DNA of 23,255 nt from a virus: positions 1 through 23,255 of IMG/VR virus record IMGVR_UViG_3300013101_001724, one strand, 5' to 3'. The position numbers were made by a program, and so were the translations under genes. Shown one piece after another: positions 7,056 through 14,631 of the stretch. Under the pieces are notes generated by a model, which was not told the origin of the DNA, searched no databases, and saw only the letters and a program-made list of their open reading frames with translations. Positions within the stretch are counted from its first letter, which is position 1. The number at the start of each line of letters is the position of its first letter.

Positions 7056-9623
7056 ATGAGATACGATGCAAACATAGCTTCCAGTGGAACTATTTCAGCC
7101 ATTAGTGGTACTTACGACCAGTCCCTGACTGTCTCCGGTATACCGGTACAGCTGGAAGCGTTCGAGGTACCTGATCCCCTTAACATTACGGAGCTCGTAG
7201 CCGTAACAGGAACCTTTACGGGCGGTTTGACGGTTGGTACGGGAAGTACCGTGATTGATAATGGCTCGATCACCACGGCCTCGGGTACCTTCACAGGTGA
7301 TGTTTCTCTCGCAGATTTGGAAGCAACGTTCGTTGGCTCCACCAACATGCATGCGGACACTCTTCTGACGGTGGGTATTGCGGCCACCCATGGCTCTGCC
7401 GGCATCACATCTGTTTTTGAGGACACTGAGCATACCAGCACCTCCACCTCGTTCGCAGACGTTAACTGTGAGACTGTAGCGCTGGAGAACGGCGTAGATT
7501 ATCTGGTTATGTACTGCGCCAATCACGGTGATTCTACCGGAACAGGTCGTTCTGAAATGCAGCTGCTCCATGGCGGCACCGTTATCGCCCTGACGAGATC
7601 CGACAACAATAATACAATATCCAGTTCTACTACACATAACCGTGGTAATAGATGCCAAGGTGTTTACACGGTCACGGGTAATGGGACTAATACTCTCAAG
7701 TTCCAGCTGCGTAACTCCGCAAACACGGACATGGTAGCTGCGGGTGCGATGGGCATCATTGCCATGCCCACCACCAACTTTACAGAGAATACAAACTACT
7801 TCCAAGAGACCCAGAACGGTGATGCCTGCGTGGCATGTAATGTGTCCTCTACCTTTACTGACATTCTGGAATCAACCTTCAATATCACGGAGCCTGGAGA
7901 TTATATCTACATAGGTTCCGCGGAATGTAACGATGATCGCGGAAACTCTGCGCTCGAAAGCGTACATTTCCTCATAGATGCTGCCGTATCATCACCAGTT
8001 TGGCTACAGCGAGGTAGAAGCGTTGCGCTGGGCTTTGATGGCTTCATTCACATGCAGCAGATTAACCTTTCTTCGGGCAATCATACCTTCACTAGCCAGT
8101 TGAAGCTGCAGTCCGGCTCGTACGCCGATGGCCGTCGCGGCCGAAATATCCTAATTAAGAAGGATCTGTTCGACCAGTTCGTAGAGACTAACGATACCAC
8201 CGGTGACGGGGGTACCGCCAGTAATACCTACGCTGATTATTCGGGACTTGATACCACGTATACCCCCAATCAGACTGAGGATTTGGTTGTAATAGCATTT
8301 ACTAATGTGCAGTCAGATTCTCTGACGCAGTTGGGAGGCGTGCGACTAAGAGACGATTCCGCCGGCATAAATTATCGGGAGGATACTGGTCACAACTTTA
8401 CGGATGTAACTGTCCCTTCCGACCACTTCCCACTGTTCTTCTTCCATCACGTTAAAAATGCTCCAGGTTTGTCCCCGATCGACTATAAGGTACAGTTTCG
8501 TAATACTGCTAATTCACCAACAGCCCTTGTACACGTGGGTAAAGATGCATCCCGGTCAGGGGGCCAGTCTAATGGCGGAAGCTCCCTGTTCGTGTGGAGT
8601 ACTACCCTGTCGTCTCTTCCAGACTTACCCGTGACGCAGTCTGTTATTACTGATGATCTCATCATAGCTAACCAGATACAGGCGGAGTCCTCTCTCACTG
8701 TCTCCGGCCAGCCGGTCGCTACCGGTACAAGTGGCGGAGACTTTGAACTTCCAGACCCGCTCAACATCACTGAGCTGGTAGCTGTTACCGGTACCTTCAG
8801 TAGTTCTCTAACCATCTCCGGAGTACCAGTTTCTACGGGAACAGGCGTAGGATCTCACAGTGCTCTCAGTGAATTGGACTATGCTTCAGCAGCTCATACA
8901 GGGTTTGCATCCGAAGCAGAATTAATTTCAGTGTCCGGTTCCTTACAAGGGCAGATAGCATCAAATATAGGAGAGACTCAGCATAGAAGTGCTTTCGTTA
9001 CTTCTACTTCTGGTATTTCTATAGGTGATAACATAGGAATTAGTCTTCCCTGGGACATTACCAATCTTGATGTCGGGGGGTGGATTGATCCTAGCGATGA
9101 TACTGCGTTTATAGTACCCGCAGGGGTTAGTAACGTAAGAATGTGGGGACAGATTCGTTACAGTCCTAATGCTACCGGGCAACGTAGATTGTTGATCCGC
9201 AAGAACAATGAGTCTACTTCAACAGATCCTTTGGAAGGTACTGTTGTTTTCATTATTCAAGCACCGTCTCCTGACGGGGGTACCTACATGCTAGCATCTA
9301 CTGCGACTCTCCCCGTAGTTGAGGGGGACACCTTTAGACTCATCGCTAGACACTCTGCAGGTACCACATTGACGGTAGACGCATCTGTTACCACCTTCTT
9401 CATTGAGGAAGTAAAGGATATCATAACTTCAAACGATGCTATAACAGCCGCAAGTGGTACGTTTACTGACTCTCTTACTGTTTCGGGAATAGCTGTACAC
9501 ACTTCTGATGGGCTGAACGCTACAAGAACTTTTTACACAGCGCCAACTTCCGGCGCGTCTCCCACTGTTTTAAATACCGTGGTTGTTGAAGGCGGTATTA
9601 TAAGAACTTGGGATCAAGTGTAA
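7056..9623 (+). CDS. Modular tail fibre/adhesin protein with jelly-roll-like domains
   Basis: ATG at 7056 follows GGAG at 7045-7048. The 855-residue product opens with the same kind of ANIxxSGT signature as its neighbour, then a linker and a PDPLNITELVAVTGTF block. Three similar beta domains follow (about 7407-7780, 7792-8166 and 8190-8620), each with the pattern 'FxD...yTp.../t.pgDYl...' and a closing beta strand. The second and third match the start of the gene at 1-2985. After a second copy of the PDPLNITELVAVTGTF block and two linkers comes a C1q-like domain (about 8970-9418) paralogous to that in 2994-6986. The C-terminus, ending GIIRTWDQV, is a short amphipathic tail. Inferred role: virion adhesin or fibre from the same modular family. 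Confidence 0.78.
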   Translation: MRYDANIASSGTISAISGTYDQSLTVSGIPVQLEAFEVPDPLNITELVAVTGTFTGGLTVGTGSTVIDNGSITTASGTFTGDVSLADLEATFVGSTNMHADTLLTVGIAATHGSAGITSVFEDTEHTSTSTSFADVNCETVALENGVDYLVMYCANHGDSTGTGRSEMQLLHGGTVIALTRSDNNNTISSSTTHNRGNRCQGVYTVTGNGTNTLKFQLRNSANTDMVAAGAMGIIAMPTTNFTENTNYFQETQNGDACVACNVSSTFTDILESTFNITEPGDYIYIGSAECNDDRGNSALESVHFLIDAAVSSPVWLQRGRSVALGFDGFIHMQQINLSSGNHTFTSQLKLQSGSYADGRRGRNILIKKDLFDQFVETNDTTGDGGTASNTYADYSGLDTTYTPNQTEDLVVIAFTNVQSDSLTQLGGVRLRDDSAGINYREDTGHNFTDVTVPSDHFPLFFFHHVKNAPGLSPIDYKVQFRNTANSPTALVHVGKDASRSGGQSNGGSSLFVWSTTLSSLPDLPVTQSVITDDLIIANQIQAESSLTVSGQPVATGTSGGDFELPDPLNITELVAVTGTFSSSLTISGVPVSTGTGVGSHSALSELDYASAAHTGFASEAELISVSGSLQGQIASNIGETQHRSAFVTSTSGISIGDNIGISLPWDITNLDVGGWIDPSDDTAFIVPAGVSNVRMWGQIRYSPNATGQRRLLIRKNNESTSTDPLEGTVVFIIQAPSPDGGTYMLASTATLPVVEGDTFRLIARHSAGTTLTVDASVTTFFIEEVKDIITSNDAITAASGTFTDSLTVSGIAVHTSDGLNATRTFYTAPTSGASPTVLNTVVVEGGIIRTWDQV
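7170..7217 (+). repeat. 16-residue block PDPLNITELVAVTGTF, copy 1
   Basis: Identical in protein to 8751-8798 in the same gene, but 12 of the 16 codons differ, all synonymously. Confidence 0.95.
8751..8798 (+). repeat. 16-residue block PDPLNITELVAVTGTF, copy 2
   Basis: Protein-identical partner of 7170-7217 with synonymous differences in 12 of 16 codons; followed at once by a linker repeat (8805-8843). Confidence 0.95.
8970..9418 (+). repeat. C1q-like beta domain, copy 2
   Basis: Contains 'GGWIDPSDDTAFIVPAG', 'VRMWGQIRYS', 'QRRLLIRKNNES' and 'VVEGDTFRLIARH', aligning strand for strand with the copy at 5581-6030. Confidence 0.65.
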
Positions 9624-9644
9624 CAATTTAATAGGAGTATAACA

Positions 9645-10013
9645 ATGAGTCCAATAAGTAGAGAGTTTTTGTCGGAGAGTACCAATGGTGGCTATATTAA
9701 TGTCACCGCAAGCGGCTCCCCCGGCACCCTTATCCACACCTCCACAGCCGTGGCAGGTGAGAAGGATGAGGTTTGGCTGTGGGGAGTTAACAACACCGCC
9801 AATGAAGCTTCCCTTGTTATTGAGTGGGCAGGCGTCGATGACGTGGCTAATATAACCCAGGTCGGCATCCCTTCTGCTAATGGCCGCCAGCTCCTTATCG
9901 CAGGTGAAACTATTGCAGGTGGATTAGAGATCAAGGTATACAGCAACCAGCTCGTAGCTGCTTCCAGTGGAATTAACATTGGCGGAAATGTAAACAGGAT
10001 GTCCGATGGGTAA
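9645..10013 (+). CDS. Small virion-associated beta protein, function unknown
   Basis: ATG at 9645 follows AGGAG at 9632-9636. The 122-residue product has no signal peptide or membrane segment. It is rich in beta-forming, Val/Thr/Ser/Gly sequence (for example GTLIHTSTAVAG, EVWLWGVNNTAN and LLIAGETIAGGLEIKVYS), which looks like a single compact beta sandwich. Its position between fibre genes and a LamG protein suggests a minor tail or fibre-associated structural protein. It overlaps the start of the next gene by 8 bases, so the two are probably translated together. I do not recognise a named family; the structural assignment rests on context and composition. Confidence 0.6.
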   Translation: MSPISREFLSESTNGGYINVTASGSPGTLIHTSTAVAGEKDEVWLWGVNNTANEASLVIEWAGVDDVANITQVGIPSANGRQLLIAGETIAGGLEIKVYSNQLVAASSGINIGGNVNRMSDG

Positions 10014-10812
10014 TGCTACTCGCGCTCGATCAGCAGTAGGCAGCAGGTCTACGGGTCCTATCGATACCCAGTCGATCCGTGCGGACGCTTTCTATTACAC
10101 TAATAGTAAATCCATCGAGTTTGAATTAGGCGATGAGGTCGTCACCACCGACGCCATCCAAGACTGGGCGGGCCCGACGATTACAAATCAGATGACCATT
10201 TCCCAGTGGAGTAAAAATACTTTAACAGGTCGAAGCTTTGATATGATCTATGGGAACCATAGTACAAGCGGCCTAACTAATGGATTCGGTGCCTATTGGA
10301 CCTCTCAGAGCCTTACTGCGCATTGGGGTGCTTACAACGGTTCCAGTAAAGTTATCTGGGTCGCCCCGTCCGACGCCTACGTTAAAGCGTGGCACCACTA
10401 CGTATTTGTATACGACGGTGATCTGTCAACAGAGAGGGTGAAGTTGTATGTTGACGGTGTCATGGAGGTATCCGCGACCGGCTCTGATATTGCTCTCACT
10501 GCAGCAAACCAGTCCTTAAAAATTGGATCAGGTGATCACGACGCTGCGTATGATATGCAGGGAAACGTCGATGAGTTTGCAATGTGGAATATCCCCCTTA
10601 CCCAAGAAGATATTACATCTCTCTACGCCGACGGTGACGCCGGAGTCGCTCCCGCGAGTAATATAGAAGGGGCGAACCTTATGATTTATTACAGATTGGG
10701 AGACGACCCTGACACTACAGGTACAGACGGGATCCAGGATAGGTCCGGCAATGATAATCACGCAACCATGACAGGGGGCACCATCGTGGATGACCCCGCG
10801 GTAGTAGTATAA
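10006..10812 (+). CDS. LamG/ConA-like lectin domain protein (virion adhesin)
   Basis: ATG at 10006 is preceded by AGGA (9995-9998) and overlaps the upstream stop. The 268-residue product is essentially one laminin-G-like (concanavalin A-like) jelly roll. Visible hallmarks are 'MTISQWSK' near the start, the central 'W-HHYVFVYDGD...VKLYVDGV' strand pair, then 'GNVDEFAMWNIPLTQEDITSLY', the usual last strand and helix of LamG domains. A C-terminal 'LMIYYRLGDD...DRSGNDNHATM' segment follows, a motif often found after LamG domains in secreted and phage proteins. LamG folds usually bind sugars or cell-surface polymers. I infer a receptor-binding or decoration protein of the tail; enzymatic activity is not indicated. 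Confidence 0.78.
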   Translation: MGNATRARSAVGSRSTGPIDTQSIRADAFYYTNSKSIEFELGDEVVTTDAIQDWAGPTITNQMTISQWSKNTLTGRSFDMIYGNHSTSGLTNGFGAYWTSQSLTAHWGAYNGSSKVIWVAPSDAYVKAWHHYVFVYDGDLSTERVKLYVDGVMEVSATGSDIALTAANQSLKIGSGDHDAAYDMQGNVDEFAMWNIPLTQEDITSLYADGDAGVAPASNIEGANLMIYYRLGDDPDTTGTDGIQDRSGNDNHATMTGGTIVDDPAVVV

Positions 10813-10834
10813 GAGCGCCAGTGGAGATTAGTGA

Positions 10835-13800
10835 ATGACCTATAATCGGTTTCTTTACAATTCTGCGTTGTGGAATGCGGGGCGTGAAGACGCTGGGCCG
10901 ATTGCTCGATCTATCATACAAGCACACACGGGACCCCACCTTCAAGCCGTAATAGGCTCGACCGCTGGGGTCTCTCTGATTTCGGACTTCATTATCGAAG
11001 AAGGGTCTGTAGTCAAGCCTCCGAGTAGCTTCAAGTTTCCAGATCTTTCCTCCAGGGTTAATGCAGTTTTCCCTGGGCAAGTACCATACCTGAAGAAGAA
11101 TCCCTTCCTTCCCGCTAACATCCATGCTTGGGGTTATGGGGATATGAACGCTTGTGTATTCCTGGTAACCAAGACACCGGATCTCGGTGGAAACATCTTT
11201 GGTCTTTTCGAAGCCACACTTGCGGCTTTCATTGAGGGTTCTCTGGGAGAGAAGGACCTCGCAGCCTCTATTTTCGGAGCCGCCGCAGATTTCCCAGCGA
11301 TTATAAATGAGCTGTTAGAAGGATCCCTGTTCCCATTCGCACCGAGTATCGGTGGTCGCATGACAGGTATTGCCTCACCTACGCTCCGCGCCATGATTCA
11401 CACCCCGCTAGATCTTATAGCGTACATCAACCCTGTCCACAGAGGAGATCTTCTGGGACAGATCAGAGGTTTCCAAACTGCTGTCCTAACAGGTAAGATG
11501 CTTGGTATTCCTACCCCACAGGTTCTTGGATTTATTAGAGGTGTAGACAGCGGTACCTTGGATCTCCCCACCAACATGCGAATCTCCCCTGAGGGTGCTG
11601 GCGAACTCGACGCTGATATTAATCCCGTGTTCACGGGGGATACTGGATTCAAATTAGGATTACCTGCTACTATATCCGACACCGGTACGGTAGGACACAC
11701 CCAGCTGCCTACATTTATTAGAGGAGGTGTCTTTGCCCACAGTAACCTGACTGCTAAGATATCTACAGGCGGTACGGGTGACCTGGGAGCGTACATCGAG
11801 CTCTTCGGAGCAGACAATCTACAGGCCTACATCGGATCAAAGCTATTTGATCAGAGCGCTAAGAATTTAGAGGCATCCGCGCAGCCTGTACATCCTTACA
11901 ACTTGTCAGCGGTGATGACTATAAATGAAAACGTAGCTTTCCTGGGCGCATCCATCGCGGCTCTCCGTGATACTAAGGACCTGGGAGCGTTCATCCGTGT
12001 ATCGGAAACGTTCGTTACCGCTGTTATGAATGTGAGCACCATGTCAGCGTCGTCTCTTAGAGCCGTGATTGGTAGGCCGGATTGCACCGGAGGGTCAGGT
12101 AACAGTACCTTGGCCGCATCTGCGTATGCTCAGCACGTTGGAGATATTAGCGCATACATTGAATCATGGGCAGAGGCTACCCTGGGTGCTAAGATTAACT
12201 CGGGGGATCTATTCCACGCTATAGATTCCATCTCCGTCAGCTGGTCGCCTCGCGCCGTACGCGATGCGGGTGAGTTCCTGACGTGTGATACAATCCCAGT
12301 TACTTTCTCCCCGTTCCGCGGAAGTAATCTTGGCGCTTTCATTCAGGGTACCCTGACTGGAGAAGACCTCGCCGCTACCGTAACCGCCACGTTCCCTCTT
12401 ATGAGCGTGGTGCCAGCTATCAACAGAATAACCTCAGCAGACATTAAGGACCTCGATGAGTTCGATCTACAAGAGATCCGACTTCAGATGGAAGGAGAAC
12501 TCGTTGAGTACTTCTACGTGTCTGGGACTGAGAAGACTTTTGCTAAGGACGCAAACGCGGATTGGAAGATTAACATCCGGTCCTTCCGTCCCATTGCAGA
12601 CAATCTCTTTGGAGAGTTCGCTGCAGCCCGGGTTTGTAGACTCGCCGAACTAGAGTCCTTCCAGACAATCGACGAGGCAGTTCGCTTCTGTATTCAGTCG
12701 GTTATAGGACTTACCTCTCGAGCTGATATGGGTGCAGCCATTACTGGAATCGGTCAGATCCACGACCTGAACGCCTTGTTGCAGGTTAACACCACCTTCC
12801 ACGACCTTCGCGGTAGAATATACCCAACCTCCAACCCGTCCTCTATATCTGCGTACGTCAACGGTATGAACGCAGCGTTAATGGCGACAATCCGACCGGT
12901 TAACATCCCAGCTGTGGCTAGCATGTCCGCCGCCATCGCACAGCTCTCCGCTAACAATCTCATTGGGGACATTACAGGTGCCTACACCCCCGGTTCTACA
13001 GGCGGAGGAACGACAGGGTTAGGGGCAATAGTTCCCGCCGCTCTCCACATTCGCGGATTGATCTCGTATATCGACTCTAAGGTCAAGACCAAGAGTCTGG
13101 ACATGGACGGTGTGACCGGTGAGTTCGTACAGGGACCCTCCCTTGCGGAGATTGGTTATACCCCCGGTGAGCCCTTCACAGTGGGGGTTTGGATGCAGCG
13201 AAACGCGCAGGGCATCGCCGGCGAAGGGATCCTGGGTAATTTCACGGACAGATCGGAAGCCTACGGCGGATTCGGACTCCAGTGGCTGACTAACGACGAC
13301 ATCCGGTTTATGATCAATGGTTATACTAACCAGGCAAAGACTTACCTGGAGTACCCAGAGTCCTGGCAATTTATATGCGGAGTGTACGACCCTTCTCTTC
13401 CTTCTGATAACATAAAGGTATACGCAGGGTACGGGTACTTGGGGAGCACCCGGGATGACCACACCATTCCGATATCAAACATGGATCAGCCCATTTTCCT
13501 GGGTAAGATTGCCCAGTTTAGAAGCGGATCCGGCGACGAACTCCATTCCGGTGCCCGCTTTCATGAAATGATGATCTGGGAAGATGCCCTAAGTCAGGCA
13601 GCTATCCGCGAACTAACTGCCAATCCTCCGGGACAGGTGGCTAGAATGGATCCAAGCACCAGCGGTATAGATTATACCTCTAACGACAAGCTCCTGCTAC
13701 ACTGGGACATGGAGACACTGCAGGAGACAGCTCCCATTATCGAACCGCTGGGTCAGACCACGGCCTCTGGTACCCTCGTCAACCTCGACGCCTCCGATGT

Positions 13801-14536
13801 GCTAGATGATATCTCACCCTCTATCTCGCGAGGCTCTGTTGATGGTAAGCAGAGTTCTTACTGGTACGCACCGTTGGATGAGCGCAACCCGTTCCCAATT
13901 AACTATGCGGGCAGTTGTTCTATTTGGAGTGTGTGTACATTTACAAGTAATTCTGTGCTCTCCATTTGGGGCCTCGGCGAATCCTCGGTCGGCGACGATG
14001 CTCCTTTCCGACTGGTTAAGAACTCCTTAAATCCCTACTATCTGTATGCCCAGGCTAACGACGAGGCTAGCCATAATCCATATCAGGTCCAGGGCCCGGC
14101 CATTCCTAACAACGCTTCTACTTTCTATAGCTGTGTCGTTACGTACGATGAGGATACTGCGGAGATGTCCCTGTACGTTAATGGTACTGATTATGGTTCC
14201 GTCACAGTGGGCGCAGGTCGACAAAAGACTAATGAGACTGCGATCGGAGCCAGCTACTGGGACAACACTGACTATATTAACAAGCACCGCGGTGACATCG
14301 AAGCTCTCGGATTCTGGGATAGGGTCTTGACAGCGGAAGAAATGGACGTACTATTTGATCTATCTGAGGAGCCACTGCTCCTCGATCACCCGACACTGCG
14401 CAACAATCTAACTGCGTGGTATCGGCCAGGCGAAGCCCACGATTCAGGAGGCATGTTAGACATGTCCGGAAATGGCAAGTATCTGAGCCGCGGCGGTAAT
14501 CACCCGACGTGGACCAGTAGAAAATATGCACAATAG
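10835..14536 (+). CDS. Large tail protein: LxAxI repeat region plus two LamG-like domains
   Basis: ATG at 10835 follows GGAG (10823-10826). The 1233-residue product has two parts. Residues about 30-730 are filled with short recurring motifs of the form (D/N)L-x-A-x-I, such as LQAVIGS, LAAFIEG, LGAYIE, LQAYIGS, LGAFIRV, LRAVIGR and LGAKINS, spaced roughly 15-40 residues, suggesting a repetitive beta structure. Residues about 735-925 and 1000-1190 are LamG-like domains: 'FTVGVWMQ' and 'HEMMIWEDALSQAAIREL' in the first, 'MSLYVNGTDYG' and 'IEALGFWDRVLTAEEMDVLF' in the second. The end carries 'LTAWYRPGE...DMSGNG', as in the neighbouring LamG protein. It is the last gene before the promoter gap. 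Inferred role: long fibre or tail protein with glycan-binding tips. Confidence 0.75.
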   Translation: MTYNRFLYNSALWNAGREDAGPIARSIIQAHTGPHLQAVIGSTAGVSLISDFIIEEGSVVKPPSSFKFPDLSSRVNAVFPGQVPYLKKNPFLPANIHAWGYGDMNACVFLVTKTPDLGGNIFGLFEATLAAFIEGSLGEKDLAASIFGAAADFPAIINELLEGSLFPFAPSIGGRMTGIASPTLRAMIHTPLDLIAYINPVHRGDLLGQIRGFQTAVLTGKMLGIPTPQVLGFIRGVDSGTLDLPTNMRISPEGAGELDADINPVFTGDTGFKLGLPATISDTGTVGHTQLPTFIRGGVFAHSNLTAKISTGGTGDLGAYIELFGADNLQAYIGSKLFDQSAKNLEASAQPVHPYNLSAVMTINENVAFLGASIAALRDTKDLGAFIRVSETFVTAVMNVSTMSASSLRAVIGRPDCTGGSGNSTLAASAYAQHVGDISAYIESWAEATLGAKINSGDLFHAIDSISVSWSPRAVRDAGEFLTCDTIPVTFSPFRGSNLGAFIQGTLTGEDLAATVTATFPLMSVVPAINRITSADIKDLDEFDLQEIRLQMEGELVEYFYVSGTEKTFAKDANADWKINIRSFRPIADNLFGEFAAARVCRLAELESFQTIDEAVRFCIQSVIGLTSRADMGAAITGIGQIHDLNALLQVNTTFHDLRGRIYPTSNPSSISAYVNGMNAALMATIRPVNIPAVASMSAAIAQLSANNLIGDITGAYTPGSTGGGTTGLGAIVPAALHIRGLISYIDSKVKTKSLDMDGVTGEFVQGPSLAEIGYTPGEPFTVGVWMQRNAQGIAGEGILGNFTDRSEAYGGFGLQWLTNDDIRFMINGYTNQAKTYLEYPESWQFICGVYDPSLPSDNIKVYAGYGYLGSTRDDHTIPISNMDQPIFLGKIAQFRSGSGDELHSGARFHEMMIWEDALSQAAIRELTANPPGQVARMDPSTSGIDYTSNDKLLLHWDMETLQETAPIIEPLGQTTASGTLVNLDASDVLDDISPSISRGSVDGKQSSYWYAPLDERNPFPINYAGSCSIWSVCTFTSNSVLSIWGLGESSVGDDAPFRLVKNSLNPYYLYAQANDEASHNPYQVQGPAIPNNASTFYSCVVTYDEDTAEMSLYVNGTDYGSVTVGAGRQKTNETAIGASYWDNTDYINKHRGDIEALGFWDRVLTAEEMDVLFDLSEEPLLLDHPTLRNNLTAWYRPGEAHDSGGMLDMSGNGKYLSRGGNHPTWTSRKYAQ

Positions 14537-14539
14537 TAC

Positions 14540-14568
14540 TTGACTTTTTGGAGATCTCCCCTTATTAT
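14540..14568 (+). promoter_or_regulatory. Sigma70-type promoter of the replication operon
   Basis: TTGACT (14540-14545) and TATTAT (14563-14568) are separated by exactly 17 bp and lie in the only sizeable non-coding gap, just after the end of the last structural gene and ahead of the clamp gene. Transcription would start near 14575. Two close matches at ideal spacing in the right place make this the best promoter candidate in the window. Confidence 0.7.
14550..14559. promoter_or_regulatory. 10-bp palindrome in promoter spacer, possible operator
   Basis: GGAGATCTCC is a perfect palindrome lying between the -35 and -10 boxes. With no loop it cannot form a hairpin in RNA, so a DNA-binding dimer site is the more natural reading. 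No protein for it is visible in the window. Confidence 0.4.
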
Positions 14569-14580
14569 TGAGTCGTAACC

Positions 14581-14609
14581 ACAGGTACCCGCAGTTGGGT
14601 GTGTCCTGT
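14581..14609 (+). promoter_or_regulatory. Possible leader hairpin upstream of the clamp gene
   Basis: ACAGG (14581-14585) can pair with CCTGT (14605-14609), and ACCC (14587-14590) with GGGT (14597-14600), leaving a six-base loop and an asymmetric internal bulge. A short T run follows (14609-14612). It could be a leader structure or a weak attenuator/terminator; the bulge makes it uncertain. Confidence 0.3.
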
Positions 14610-14631
14610 TTTAATCATGGAGATTAACCGA

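Larger units (their letters stand above)
1855..8843 (+). repeat. Dispersed linker repeat SLT(I/V)SGVPVSTGT
   Basis: A 13-residue linker occurs with near-identical protein sequence at 1855-1893, 2884-2922, 4269-4307, 5283-5321, 6087-6125 and 8805-8843. About eight shortened or varied forms (SGIPV, SGIAV, SGQPV) occur elsewhere in the three fibre genes, including one at 3111. The copies separate the globular modules and are mostly followed by glycine-rich hinges. Synonymous codons vary between copies. Confidence 0.9.

Noticed and set aside
1855-8843. CRISPR-like or direct DNA repeat array
   Set aside because: The repeats are conserved as protein, not as DNA, lie in frame within coding sequence, and have no regular spacing.
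1-9623. Diversity-generating retroelement acting on fibre repeats
   Set aside because: Repeat copies differ mostly at synonymous third positions rather than at template adenines, and no reverse transcriptase gene is in the window.
14550-14559. GGAGATCTCC as a terminator stem
   Set aside because: The palindrome has no loop, so it cannot fold into an RNA hairpin; a DNA-binding site is the better reading.
14599-14631. Upstream starts (GTG 14599, ATG 14617) for the clamp gene
   Set aside because: The ribosome site GGAG at 14619-14622 fits ATG 14632, and the family normally begins MKFTI.
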